Source of the DNA: JBJHBP01 sp050485685
Lineage (GTDB): Bacteria; Pseudomonadota; Gammaproteobacteria; Steroidobacterales; Rariloculaceae
Length of the DNA stretch: 64,000 nt
Reading direction: 5' to 3'
NCBI GenBank assembly: GCA_050485685.1
Contig: JBJHBW010000001.1
Location: 186,001-250,000 of the forward strand
The notes beneath the pieces were generated by a model that did no database searches, was not told the DNA's origin, and was given only the letters and a program-made list of their open reading frames with translations. The position numbers and the translations under genes are program-made. Positions 25,481 to 33,937 of the stretch are shown one piece after another (position 1 is the first letter of the stretch; each line of letters begins with the position of its first letter).

Positions 25481-27901
25481 CTAGGCAGTGTTCACATCAA
25501 GCGGCCCGAAAGACTGCGGTCTTCCGGCTGCGGCGTTGACGATCATGTCGGCCGTGATCGGTGTGCGGTTGAAGTAATGCCCGCCCAGCGCATCGGAGAT
25601 CGCGCACAGCAGCGCCGCGGTCCCCGATCCCATCACCGGCTCGCCCACACCCTTGGTGCCCATGGGGCTTTGCGGGTCCGGCTCATTGACGGCAAAAGCC
25701 CTCGCCCGCTCGGGTATGTCGAGGAAGCTGGGCGGCTTGGCCTGATACAGACCGATATTCGCCGGCAGACCATTCTGGTGGTCGTAGATGAAGCGCTCGG
25801 TATGTGCCATGCCGAATCCCATGATTCCGCCACTGAGAATCTGCGAGTGCAGACTCTGAGGATGAATCACGGTGCCGCAATCGGCGACGCCGACATAGTC
25901 GAGTATGTCTATGCTGCCGGTCTCGACATCGACTTCGATCTCGATGAAACCGACCGTAAACGCCGACGGCGCGCCATTGATGGGCAGATTGTCGCGCGCC
26001 ACGCCGATCAGGCCGGTGCCGGCCAGTGCCGTTGCCGACGTGCGCGTCATGACGTTGATGTCGTCGGGAAGATCATGCCCGTCGAACCGACCGCCCAGTT
26101 CGATCGCAAGCCGCGCTGCATCGGCGAAGCTGATGCCGGTGGACGGCTCGGTGCTGCGAAACACGCGATGTTCGCCGACTTCGTAGTCATCCGGCGTACC
26201 GCCAAGCTCCATCGCCGCGATTTCCTTCAGCTTGCCGAGCGCGTCCATCGCGGCCACGTAGTTCGTGCGCGCCATCGTAAACGACGTATTGCTGCCGAAC
26301 TGGCCTACGTTCCAGGGCAGGTGCCGGCGGCTGTCGCCGCGTTCGATCACGACATTGTCCCAGTCCGCCTTCAGCACTTCGGCGGCAATGCGCGATGTGC
26401 CGCTGTGCGAAAACGTGCCGAGATTGCCGACGCCAGTGTGAATATGCAGCACGCCGTCGGGTGTGATGCGAACCAGACCGTCGAAACCGAACATGCCGGC
26501 AGGATGATAGGCCTGGCCTATGCCGACGCCGCGCACCTTTGAGCCGTTACGCTGGCCGCTGACCGCGCGCCGTTCGTCCCAGTTGAATTCGCGCGCGCCG
26601 ATCTCGAGTGCCTCATGCATGAAGCAGCTGGTGAGCTGCCCGGCGCGATTCTCGCCGTAGCGTGTCTCCACGGTCGGCGCGTTGATGCGGCGAATCTCCA
26701 GCCGGTCGATATCAAGCTCACGCGCGGCCTTGTCCATGATCGGCTCGATCGCGGCCGAGGTCTGGTTGTAGCCGGGACCGCGCTGTGCGGAACGCGGCGG
26801 CGTATTGGTCGCGACCGACATGCCGCGCCAGCGCATCGCCGCCGGCTGATACAGCAGGGACACCGTGTCGCCCGATGCCGGCCAGTCCGGGAATCCGATC
26901 GACGGACCGTTCTCCTGTACGACATACATGTCGACCGCGTTGACGCGGCCGTCGGCCAGAAAGCCCATACGTATGCGTCCCTGGAAACCGCAACGCGCGG
27001 CGCCGAGAAAATATTCCTCGGACCGGCTGATGCGCAGCATCACCGGACGTTGTATGTGCCGTGCCATGTGTGCGGAAATCGACATGCACGGATAACCGGC
27101 CGCCTTGGAGCCGAAGCCGCCACCGCAGGTCTCGCCGATCAGTACCAGATCGTCCGCCGAGATGCCGATCAGCGCCGCCAGCTGCGGCACCGTAAAGCTC
27201 TGGCTCTGTATGGACGCGTATACGAAGCAGCGGCCGTTCTCCCAGTACGCCATGGAACTGCGCGGCTCCAGCGAGTGATGCGACAGGTTCGCAGTCACAA
27301 AGCTTTCATCCAGCACCAGCGCAGAGCGCTCGAACTCCGCTTCGAGGTCGCCGTAGCTCCACTCGCCATGCGGCTGCCCCATCGGCATCTGACCTTCGCC
27401 GGCATCGGCGAAGTCCCGCGCCGTCCATTTCACGCGCTCGACGATGGGTCGACCGGGAATGCGGCGGTTGTCCACGCAGTTGCCGTCGGTGCGCGCATCC
27501 GGCCCGCCGGGAAAAAGGCTTTCCAGGGGATCGACCGTGAAGGGCAGCGGCTCCATGTCCAGCCGGATCGCGTCGATCGCATCCTGCGCCAGCTGCTCGG
27601 TCTCGGCCGCGACAGCAAGAATCGGCGCGCCCACGTAGCGCGGATTGTTGGTCAGTATCGGCTCATTGGGTTCGGCCTGAGGCGTGACATCGTCCGCGGT
27701 GATGATGCCCAGTACGCCGTCCATGGCCAGCGCGCGCGACGCATCGATATTGCGTACCCTGGCATGCGGCATGGGGCTGAGCATCAGGCGGCAGAACACC
27801 ATCCCTTCGGCACGAAAATCCTCTGCGTATTTCGCCTCGCCGGTGACCTTGCCATGCACGTCCGGCGGCACGAAATCCTGGCCCAGTAACAGGTAACTCA
27901 T
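25481..27901 (-). CDS. Molybdenum hydroxylase large (molybdopterin) subunit
   Basis: The 806-residue protein is the catalytic subunit of a xanthine dehydrogenase/aldehyde oxidase-type enzyme. It has the Ald_Xan hammerhead domain (HGKVTGEAKYAEDF, residues 16-120), the molybdopterin-binding domain with ETCGGGFGSKA, and the catalytic-base motif GVGE at 751-754 (Glu754). It hydroxylates aldehydes or N-heterocycles. The overall form matches PaoC-type aldehyde oxidoreductases; substrate cannot be assigned. GGAG precedes the ATG. No XdhC/PaoD insertion chaperone is encoded nearby. Confidence 0.92.
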   Translation of the reverse strand: MSYLLLGQDFVPPDVHGKVTGEAKYAEDFRAEGMVFCRLMLSPMPHARVRNIDASRALAMDGVLGIITADDVTPQAEPNEPILTNNPRYVGAPILAVAAETEQLAQDAIDAIRLDMEPLPFTVDPLESLFPGGPDARTDGNCVDNRRIPGRPIVERVKWTARDFADAGEGQMPMGQPHGEWSYGDLEAEFERSALVLDESFVTANLSHHSLEPRSSMAYWENGRCFVYASIQSQSFTVPQLAALIGISADDLVLIGETCGGGFGSKAAGYPCMSISAHMARHIQRPVMLRISRSEEYFLGAARCGFQGRIRMGFLADGRVNAVDMYVVQENGPSIGFPDWPASGDTVSLLYQPAAMRWRGMSVATNTPPRSAQRGPGYNQTSAAIEPIMDKAARELDIDRLEIRRINAPTVETRYGENRAGQLTSCFMHEALEIGAREFNWDERRAVSGQRNGSKVRGVGIGQAYHPAGMFGFDGLVRITPDGVLHIHTGVGNLGTFSHSGTSRIAAEVLKADWDNVVIERGDSRRHLPWNVGQFGSNTSFTMARTNYVAAMDALGKLKEIAAMELGGTPDDYEVGEHRVFRSTEPSTGISFADAARLAIELGGRFDGHDLPDDINVMTRTSATALAGTGLIGVARDNLPINGAPSAFTVGFIEIEVDVETGSIDILDYVGVADCGTVIHPQSLHSQILSGGIMGFGMAHTERFIYDHQNGLPANIGLYQAKPPSFLDIPERARAFAVNEPDPQSPMGTKGVGEPVMGSGTAALLCAISDALGGHYFNRTPITADMIVNAAAGRPQSFGPLDVNTA

Positions 27902-27914
27902 CGCAGCTCCCCTC

Positions 27915-28589
27915 CTACACCAGCTCGGCGGCGCGCATGACGGAGTTCAGGTAGTTCTCGTATGCACCGCACCGGCAAAGGTTGCCGGACAACGCATGAC
28001 GCACCTCGTCGCGCGTGGGGCTGGAATTGACTTCCAGCAACGCGACCGCACTCATGATCTGGCCCGGCGTGCAGAAACCGCACTGCGGGCCCAGTTCATC
28101 GATCATTGCCTGCTGCACCGGATGCAGGCTGCCATCCGGGCCACGCAGACCCTCGATGGTTCTGATGGCGCGACTGCGCACCTGGTGAGTCAGGGTGGAA
28201 CAGGCATGCGCCGTCACACCGTCGACCAGCACCGTACACGCCCCGCACTCGCCACGATCGCAGCCGAGCTTGGTGCCGGTCAGGCCGAGCTTGTAGCGCA
28301 GCGTCATCGCCAGTGTCTCGTTCGGCAGCACATCCACCGATCGCACGTCGCCGTTCACATTCAGGCGCAGAAGGCGCTCGACTCCGCCGGCGACGCCGTC
28401 ATCGCGCGAGCAGCCGGCAATGCCGAACAGATAACCGGCACTGGAGACCACCGCACCGGATGCGATGACACCCTTGATGAACTGACGACGGGTGGCCCTG
28501 CTGCGGCCCACCCCGGACAGCGGTGCATCGTCGGCCTGGTTGGCGACGGCGGGCCTCGCCCTGCCATCGGAATCAGATGAAAACGCCAT
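27915..28589 (-). CDS. Molybdenum hydroxylase [2Fe-2S] subunit with Tat signal
   Basis: The small subunit (224 residues from the ATG at 28589, which has GGAGG at ideal distance) carries a twin-arginine signal SRATRRQFIKG followed by a hydrophobic stretch and a Cys at SAGYLFGIAGC. Two [2Fe-2S] clusters are encoded: the plant-ferredoxin type CDRGECGACTVLVDG...C and the helical type CGFCTPGQ...LCRCGAYENY. The Tat signal on this subunit alone implies the folded heterotrimer is exported to the periplasm, as for E. coli PaoABC. It is first in the operon [2Fe-2S]-Mo-FAD, with 13-base gaps. Confidence 0.92.
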   Translation of the reverse strand: MAFSSDSDGRARPAVANQADDAPLSGVGRSRATRRQFIKGVIASGAVVSSAGYLFGIAGCSRDDGVAGGVERLLRLNVNGDVRSVDVLPNETLAMTLRYKLGLTGTKLGCDRGECGACTVLVDGVTAHACSTLTHQVRSRAIRTIEGLRGPDGSLHPVQQAMIDELGPQCGFCTPGQIMSAVALLEVNSSPTRDEVRHALSGNLCRCGAYENYLNSVMRAAELV

Positions 28590-28887
28590 CAATCATCCTC
28601 CACGCTGTTCGGCGTGCGCGGTTCGGTCCACCCCGTCAGGCGGCACCTGCCAGACGCACGCGCACCCTGCAGCATCAGGAAAAGCTGAATACCCCTCGCC
28701 AACATACCCGTACCCGTCGGACATTGCAGTACTCTATCGGAACTTTCCGGTACGCTATGGACTTTGGCGCGCAAGTGCATAGCCTACAACAAACATGTGC
28801 CCGCAACACAGTCGGCGGCGCCAGAGCACGAACCGCCGCGACACCTGCATTGGGTCCGGCAACGAATCTGAACGATAAGGGGGAGAC
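28590..28887. other. Divergent intergenic region between the molybdenum enzyme and PQQ dehydrogenase operons
   Basis: This 298-base gap should hold promoters for both operons. Apart from the two ribosome-binding sites at its ends I see no convincing promoter pair, hairpin or operator. The stretch 28700-28800 is relatively AT-rich and is the likeliest promoter area. No small gene is supported here. Confidence 0.4.
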
Positions 28888-30723
28888 GTGACCCGAACCG
28901 GCCACAACCGGCTGCTGCCTGTCCTGAGCGGCATCGCGGCCCTGAGCATCAGCGCGATGGCATTCGCGCAGCAAAGCGCGCCGGCGTTCTCCGGCACCGA
29001 TCTGGTAGAGCCTCCCACCACCGGCTGGCCGACCAACGGCGGTGACTGGTACAACCGCCGCCACTCGCCGCTGACTGAAATCAACCGCGACAACGTGCAG
29101 GACCTGCGCGGTGTGTGGCGCGCACGGTTGAACGGCTCGGGCGTCGGCCCGCAGTACTCCGGCGCCGCCCAGCCCATCGTCTACGACGGCGTGGTCTACG
29201 TGATCACCGGCGCGAACGACGTGTTCGCGATCAGCGTGGACAGCGGCGAGATTCTCTGGACCTACGAGTCGGAGCTGGACCCGGCGATCAACACGATCTG
29301 TTGCAGCTGGACCAACCGCGGCGTCAGCCTCGGTGACGGGCGCATCTACTTCGGACGTCTGGACGGGCGCCTGGTCGCACTGGACCAGCGTACCGGCGAG
29401 GAGTTGTGGAACATCCAGGCCGAACGCTGGCAGGAAGGGTTTTCGATCACCAGTACGCCACTCTATTACGATGGCCTGGTCATCACCGGCTTCTCCGGCG
29501 CCGAGTTCGGCGTACGCGGCCGCGTACGCGCCTACGATGCCACCGACGGCTCGCTGGTGTGGACGTTCTACACGATTCCAGGCCCTGGCGAACCTGGCCA
29601 CGAGACCTGGTCACCGGACAACGACATCTGGATGCATGGCGGCGCAACGGTGTGGCAGACACCGACCGTGGATCCGGAACTGGGGCTGATCTATTTTACC
29701 ACCGGCAACCCGGGTCCCGACTTCAATGGCGCCGTGCGCCCCGGCGACAATCTGTACACTTCGTCGATAATGGCGCTGGACGTACGCACCGGCGAGTACC
29801 GCTGGCACTTCCAGCAGGTGCGTCATGACCTTTGGGACTATGACAGCGCCAATCCGGTGATCCTGTTCGACCTGGAATACGATGGCGAACTGCGCCGCGG
29901 CATCGCACACGCGGGCAAGACCGGCTGGGTGTATATCCTCGACCGCACTAACGGCGAACCCATCATCGGCATAGAGGATCGGCCGGTACCTCAGGAGCCC
30001 CGTCAGGCCACTGCCGCGACCCAGCCATATCCGGTCGGTGAGTCGTTCATACCGCAGCACGTCGCAATCGCGCCCGAAGGTTACCGGTTGGTCAACGACG
30101 GCCGCGTCTTCACGCCGTTCTGGACCGAGGCCGTGGTGGTCAAGCCCGGTCTGCTCGGCGGCGCGAACTGGCCACCGAGCTCGGTGGATCCGAATACCGG
30201 CCTGATGTACATCTGCGCCCACGACCGTGCCGGTGTGTACCGGGCGCACGACATCGATGACGAGCCGCCACCCGATGGTCAGATGTATACCGGCGGCGAC
30301 ATCATGTTCTCGCCGCTGCCGTCCTACGGCATCTTTGTCGCGATGGATCTGCGCACGAACACCATCGCCTGGCGCCAGCACTGGAGCGATTCCTGCTACA
30401 GCGGCTCGGTGAATACCGCCGGCGGACTGGTCTTCGTCGGCCGCAATGACGGCCGCCTCACGGCACTGAATTCAGCTACCGGTGCGCGGTTGTGGGAATT
30501 TCAGACCGGCGCCGGCATGAACGCGCCAGCGACGGTGTTCGAACACGAGGGTCGCCAGTACGTGGTGGCCTACTCCGGCGGCAGCCTGTTCGCGGGCACA
30601 CAGCGCGGCGACAGCGTCTGGCTGTTTTCGCTGGACGGCACGATGGAACCTGTCACTGCCGGTACCGGCGCCGGCGCGACACCGGAAGCCGAGACTTTAC
30701 TGGCCGCGGAGCGGAGGAACTGA
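28888..30723 (+). CDS. Periplasmic PQQ-dependent dehydrogenase
   Basis: The 611-residue protein starts with a GTG at 28888 behind GGGGGAG and has a signal peptide ending AMAFA. It is an eight-bladed PQQ propeller of the quinoprotein alcohol dehydrogenase family: adjacent cysteines Cys138-Cys139 form the usual disulfide ring, and metal/PQQ ligands are Glu206 (SGAEFGVRG), Asn274 (TGNPGPDFN) and the catalytic Asp317 in WDYD. Asp319, two residues later, is the position that distinguishes lanthanide-type from calcium-type methanol dehydrogenases, though membrane glucose dehydrogenases also have D-x-D. There is no heme motif, so it needs a separate cytochrome acceptor. Confidence 0.93.
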   Translation: MTRTGHNRLLPVLSGIAALSISAMAFAQQSAPAFSGTDLVEPPTTGWPTNGGDWYNRRHSPLTEINRDNVQDLRGVWRARLNGSGVGPQYSGAAQPIVYDGVVYVITGANDVFAISVDSGEILWTYESELDPAINTICCSWTNRGVSLGDGRIYFGRLDGRLVALDQRTGEELWNIQAERWQEGFSITSTPLYYDGLVITGFSGAEFGVRGRVRAYDATDGSLVWTFYTIPGPGEPGHETWSPDNDIWMHGGATVWQTPTVDPELGLIYFTTGNPGPDFNGAVRPGDNLYTSSIMALDVRTGEYRWHFQQVRHDLWDYDSANPVILFDLEYDGELRRGIAHAGKTGWVYILDRTNGEPIIGIEDRPVPQEPRQATAATQPYPVGESFIPQHVAIAPEGYRLVNDGRVFTPFWTEAVVVKPGLLGGANWPPSSVDPNTGLMYICAHDRAGVYRAHDIDDEPPPDGQMYTGGDIMFSPLPSYGIFVAMDLRTNTIAWRQHWSDSCYSGSVNTAGGLVFVGRNDGRLTALNSATGARLWEFQTGAGMNAPATVFEHEGRQYVVAYSGGSLFAGTQRGDSVWLFSLDGTMEPVTAGTGAGATPEAETLLAAERRN

Positions 30724-30725
30724 CC

Positions 30726-32867
30726 ATGCGCACGCCAGGTTTTTTTTCCGGGCACGGCGCGATCACTACGTCGTCCACGATGCTGGTTCTCGCTCTGGCG
30801 CTGGGCGGCTGCGGCACCGACACACCGCCGCGCGTCGTACCGGTGCTGGCCGAGGACTTTACCGATCCGCCGACAACGGGCTGGCCGGCAAACGGCGGTG
30901 ACTGGTTCAACCGCAATTACTCCCCGCTGACTGAGATCAACCGCGACAACGTCAGCCAGCTGCGCGGTGTCTGGCGCGCCAATCTCGATGGCTCCGGTGT
31001 GGGGCCGCAGTTCTCGGCCGCCGCGCAACCCGTCGTCGTCGACGGCGTGATGTACATCATTACCGGCGCCAGCGACGTGTTCGCGCTGGATGTTGCGACC
31101 GGTGAGCGCGTCTGGACCTATGAGGCGAACCTGCCCCAGGTGACCACAGCCTGCTGCGGCTGGACCAGCCGTGGCGTCGGCTATGGCGATGGCAGGATCT
31201 ACGTTGGCCGGCTGGACAGTCACCTCGTGGCGCTGGACGCAGCCACCGGCGAGGAGATCTGGAACGTTCAGGCCGAGGTCTGGCAGAACGGCTACACGAT
31301 CACCAGCGCGCCGCTTTACTACGACGGCCTGGTGATCACCGGCTTCGCCGGCGGCGAGCGCGGCATACGCGGCCGCGTGAAGGCCTTCGATGCCAGCGAC
31401 GGCTCGCACGTATGGACATTCAACACCATCCCGGGGCCCGGCGAGTTCGGCCACGACACCTGGCCATCCGACAATGACCTTTGGATGCATGGCGGCGCAC
31501 CGGTATGGCAGACACCGGCCGTGGACCATGAGCTGGGGCTCATTTATTTCTCCACCGGCAATCCGGGTCCGGATTACAACGGCGCGCATCGCGCCGGCGA
31601 CAACCTGTTCTCGGTCTCCATGCTGGCGCTGGACGCGCACAGCGGCGAGTACCGCTGGCATTTCCAGCAGGTGCGCCACGACATCTGGGACTACGATGCC
31701 GCCAATCCGATGGTGCTGTTTGACCTGGAAATCGACGGTGCGCTGCGCCGCGGCGTCGCCCAGGCCAGCAAGACCGGCTGGGTCTACATACTGGACCGCG
31801 TTACCGGCGAGCCGCTGATCGGTATCGAGGACCGGCCGGTACCGCAGGAGCCACGCCAGCTCACCTCAGCCACGCAGCCGTTTCCGATCGGCGATGCGTT
31901 CGTTCCGCAGGAGATTCCGATCGAACCGGAAGGTTATACGCTGGTGAATCAGGGCCGGATCTTCACGCCGTTCTGGGACGAGGAAGCGGTACCGATCAAG
32001 CCCGGCGTGGCCGGCGGCGCGAACTGGCCGCCCAGTTCCTATGATCCGACCACCGGATGGCTGTATGTGTGCGCCTCCGATCGCGCCTACGCGTTCATTT
32101 CCGACGACATCGATGACGAGCCACCCGAACCCGGCGTTTCCTATCTTGGCGGTGGTTTCGGCGGTTTCCCCGGGCACTCGCTGGGCACGTTCACGGCCAT
32201 GGACATGCGCACGAACCGCATCGTCTGGCAGCAGCACTGGCCGGAACCCTGCTACAGCGGATCGGTGACCACCGCAGGCGGACTGGTCTTCGTGGGCCGC
32301 AACGACGGCCGGCTGACGGCGCTGGATGCCCGCGACGGCACGCGACTGTGGCAATTCCAGACGGGCGCCGGCATGAATGCGCCGGTCAGCGTGTTTGAAC
32401 ACGAAGGTCGCCAGTACGTGGCCGCGTATGCGGGTGGCAACATGTTTGCCGGCAATACGCGCGGCGACAACGTCTGGCTGTTTGGCCTTGATGGCACGCT
32501 GGACCCGGTCAGGACGGGATTCGGCGGTCCGATGATGACCGATGCACCGCCTCCGCCGGCGACCGAAACGGACGAGTCCGCCGTAACTGCAGAACCCGCC
32601 GCAGCGGCGGCAGTCACGTCGCCGGAAGCGCTGGTCGCGAGCCTCGCCAACGGTCGGACAGTGTACGACGTGGCCTGCACATTCTGTCATGGCCCCCGCG
32701 GCGAGGGCGGGCACGGCGGACCGGCGTTCACTGCCGGCACCGACATCGCCAGCCTCGAGGTCATTGTGCGCCAGGGACGCAACGACATGCCCGGGTTTGG
32801 CGCGACGTTCAGCGAAGAACAGATTCGCGACGTCGTTGCCTACGTGCGGGACATGATCGAACCTTAG
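30726..32867 (+). CDS. PQQ-dependent dehydrogenase with fused cytochrome c (quinohemoprotein lipoprotein)
   Basis: The ATG at 30726 has GGAGGA upstream and overlaps nothing; the open frame further 5' lies inside the previous gene. The 713-residue protein has a lipoprotein signal (LALALGGC, Cys29), a PQQ propeller closely related to the preceding gene with Cys143-Cys144, Glu211, Asn279 and Asp322 plus Asp324, a Pro/Ala-rich linker (about 600-635) and a cytochrome c domain with Cys651-TF-Cys654-His655 and likely axial Met688 (NDMPGF). Electrons from PQQ can pass directly to the fused heme. The two genes look like a tandem duplication in which the second gained a heme domain and lipid anchor. 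Confidence 0.93.
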   Translation: MRTPGFFSGHGAITTSSTMLVLALALGGCGTDTPPRVVPVLAEDFTDPPTTGWPANGGDWFNRNYSPLTEINRDNVSQLRGVWRANLDGSGVGPQFSAAAQPVVVDGVMYIITGASDVFALDVATGERVWTYEANLPQVTTACCGWTSRGVGYGDGRIYVGRLDSHLVALDAATGEEIWNVQAEVWQNGYTITSAPLYYDGLVITGFAGGERGIRGRVKAFDASDGSHVWTFNTIPGPGEFGHDTWPSDNDLWMHGGAPVWQTPAVDHELGLIYFSTGNPGPDYNGAHRAGDNLFSVSMLALDAHSGEYRWHFQQVRHDIWDYDAANPMVLFDLEIDGALRRGVAQASKTGWVYILDRVTGEPLIGIEDRPVPQEPRQLTSATQPFPIGDAFVPQEIPIEPEGYTLVNQGRIFTPFWDEEAVPIKPGVAGGANWPPSSYDPTTGWLYVCASDRAYAFISDDIDDEPPEPGVSYLGGGFGGFPGHSLGTFTAMDMRTNRIVWQQHWPEPCYSGSVTTAGGLVFVGRNDGRLTALDARDGTRLWQFQTGAGMNAPVSVFEHEGRQYVAAYAGGNMFAGNTRGDNVWLFGLDGTLDPVRTGFGGPMMTDAPPPPATETDESAVTAEPAAAAAVTSPEALVASLANGRTVYDVACTFCHGPRGEGGHGGPAFTAGTDIASLEVIVRQGRNDMPGFGATFSEEQIRDVVAYVRDMIEP

Positions 32868-32868
32868 A

Positions 32869-33888
32869 ATGCCCCTGACAGGCAAACCTGACCGACAGAC
32901 CTCACCGGCAGACCTGAACAATAATTCCGAACAAGGCAAACCTGCACCGAGCCCGCGTCCGCGGCGTCCGGCGCGGCCTGCCGGCAGCGATGTCGTCATT
33001 CTCGACGGCGGCACCGGCAGTGAGCTCAGGCGACGCGGTGTCGCGCTCGATTACGCCGCGTGGAGTGCGATCGCAAACAAAGACCATGCCGATCTGCTCA
33101 CGGACATACACTGCGACTACCTCGAGGCCGGCGCCGACATCATCACCGCCAACACGTTCGCGGGCAGCCGCTTCGTGCTCGAAGCGGCAGGTCTGGACAA
33201 GCAGTTCGTCGAAATAAATTCCCGTGCCCTGGCGGCAGCTCACCAGGCTCGCAAGCACACTGCACGAACGGAAGCCGTCATCGCCGCATCGCTGTCCTGT
33301 CTGCCACCGCACTTCGACCCTCAGGCCTGGCCTGACAGCGCCACGGAACTCTCCGCTTATAAGGAACTGGTGTCGCTGTTCGTGGACGAAGGTGCCGAAC
33401 TGATCATCCTGGAAATGATGCAGGAGCCTGTTCACGCCCGGCTGGCCGCGGAAGCGGCTGCGCTCAGCGGTCTGCCCGTGTGGCTGGGGCTGAGCTGCCG
33501 CCTGAATGAAACCGGCCAGCTCGCAGGATACGATTTTCCGTCGCTGTCGCTGGACGTCACGCTGGACGCACTGCCGGATTTCGATTTCGCTCTGGCGGCT
33601 GTAATGCACAGCCCGCCCGCCGCTGTATTGCCGGCATTGCAGTTACTTCGCCGGCGATGGCCCGGCCCCCTGGGCGCATGGGCTGAAACCGAACTGACGC
33701 CGGAAGAATATGTGCAAGCGGCTGCCACATGGGTACAGGCCGGGGCACAGGTCCTGGGAGGATGCTGTGGCACAACGCCGGCACACATTGCGGCACTGCG
33801 CGCAAGATGGCCCGCTGGCACGCTGGACCACCGCCGGCGGGCTGTCTCACAATGCGGCATCAGGTCCTGCCAGGACGATCGTCAATGA
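32869..33888 (+). CDS. Homocysteine S-methyltransferase family protein
   Basis: The 339-residue protein contains the zinc-dependent methyltransferase barrel: ILDGGTGSELRRRG at 44-57, GADIITANTF at 88-97, and the three zinc cysteines Cys210 (LGLSC) and Cys299-Cys300 (LGGCCGTTP). It transfers a methyl group from a donor such as S-methylmethionine or a betaine to homocysteine or a similar thiol. The first 40 residues are a basic, proline-rich tail not usual in the family. The ATG lies one base after the stop of the PQQ-cytochrome gene, without a clear ribosome-binding site, implying translational coupling and an unusual link to quinoprotein oxidation. Confidence 0.85.
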   Translation: MPLTGKPDRQTSPADLNNNSEQGKPAPSPRPRRPARPAGSDVVILDGGTGSELRRRGVALDYAAWSAIANKDHADLLTDIHCDYLEAGADIITANTFAGSRFVLEAAGLDKQFVEINSRALAAAHQARKHTARTEAVIAASLSCLPPHFDPQAWPDSATELSAYKELVSLFVDEGAELIILEMMQEPVHARLAAEAAALSGLPVWLGLSCRLNETGQLAGYDFPSLSLDVTLDALPDFDFALAAVMHSPPAAVLPALQLLRRRWPGPLGAWAETELTPEEYVQAAATWVQAGAQVLGGCCGTTPAHIAALRARWPAGTLDHRRRAVSQCGIRSCQDDRQ

Positions 33889-33937
33889 CAGACCCTTACC
33901 GTGCTTTCTGCGAAGCGCCCCGCGGCGGACGTCCGTC

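Noticed and set aside
26615..27889. 424-codon plus-strand frame
   Set aside because: Antisense to the molybdenum hydroxylase large subunit, no domain or signal.
30492..30725. N-terminal extension of the second PQQ dehydrogenase
   Set aside because: It overlaps the end of the first dehydrogenase; the ATG at 30726 has a ribosome-binding site and opens a lipoprotein signal.
28888..32867. Methanol dehydrogenase (XoxF) as the identity of the PQQ enzymes
   Set aside because: The D-x-D motif fits but the sequences around WDYD (SANP, AANP) differ from XoxF, and no xoxG/xoxJ partner genes are present.
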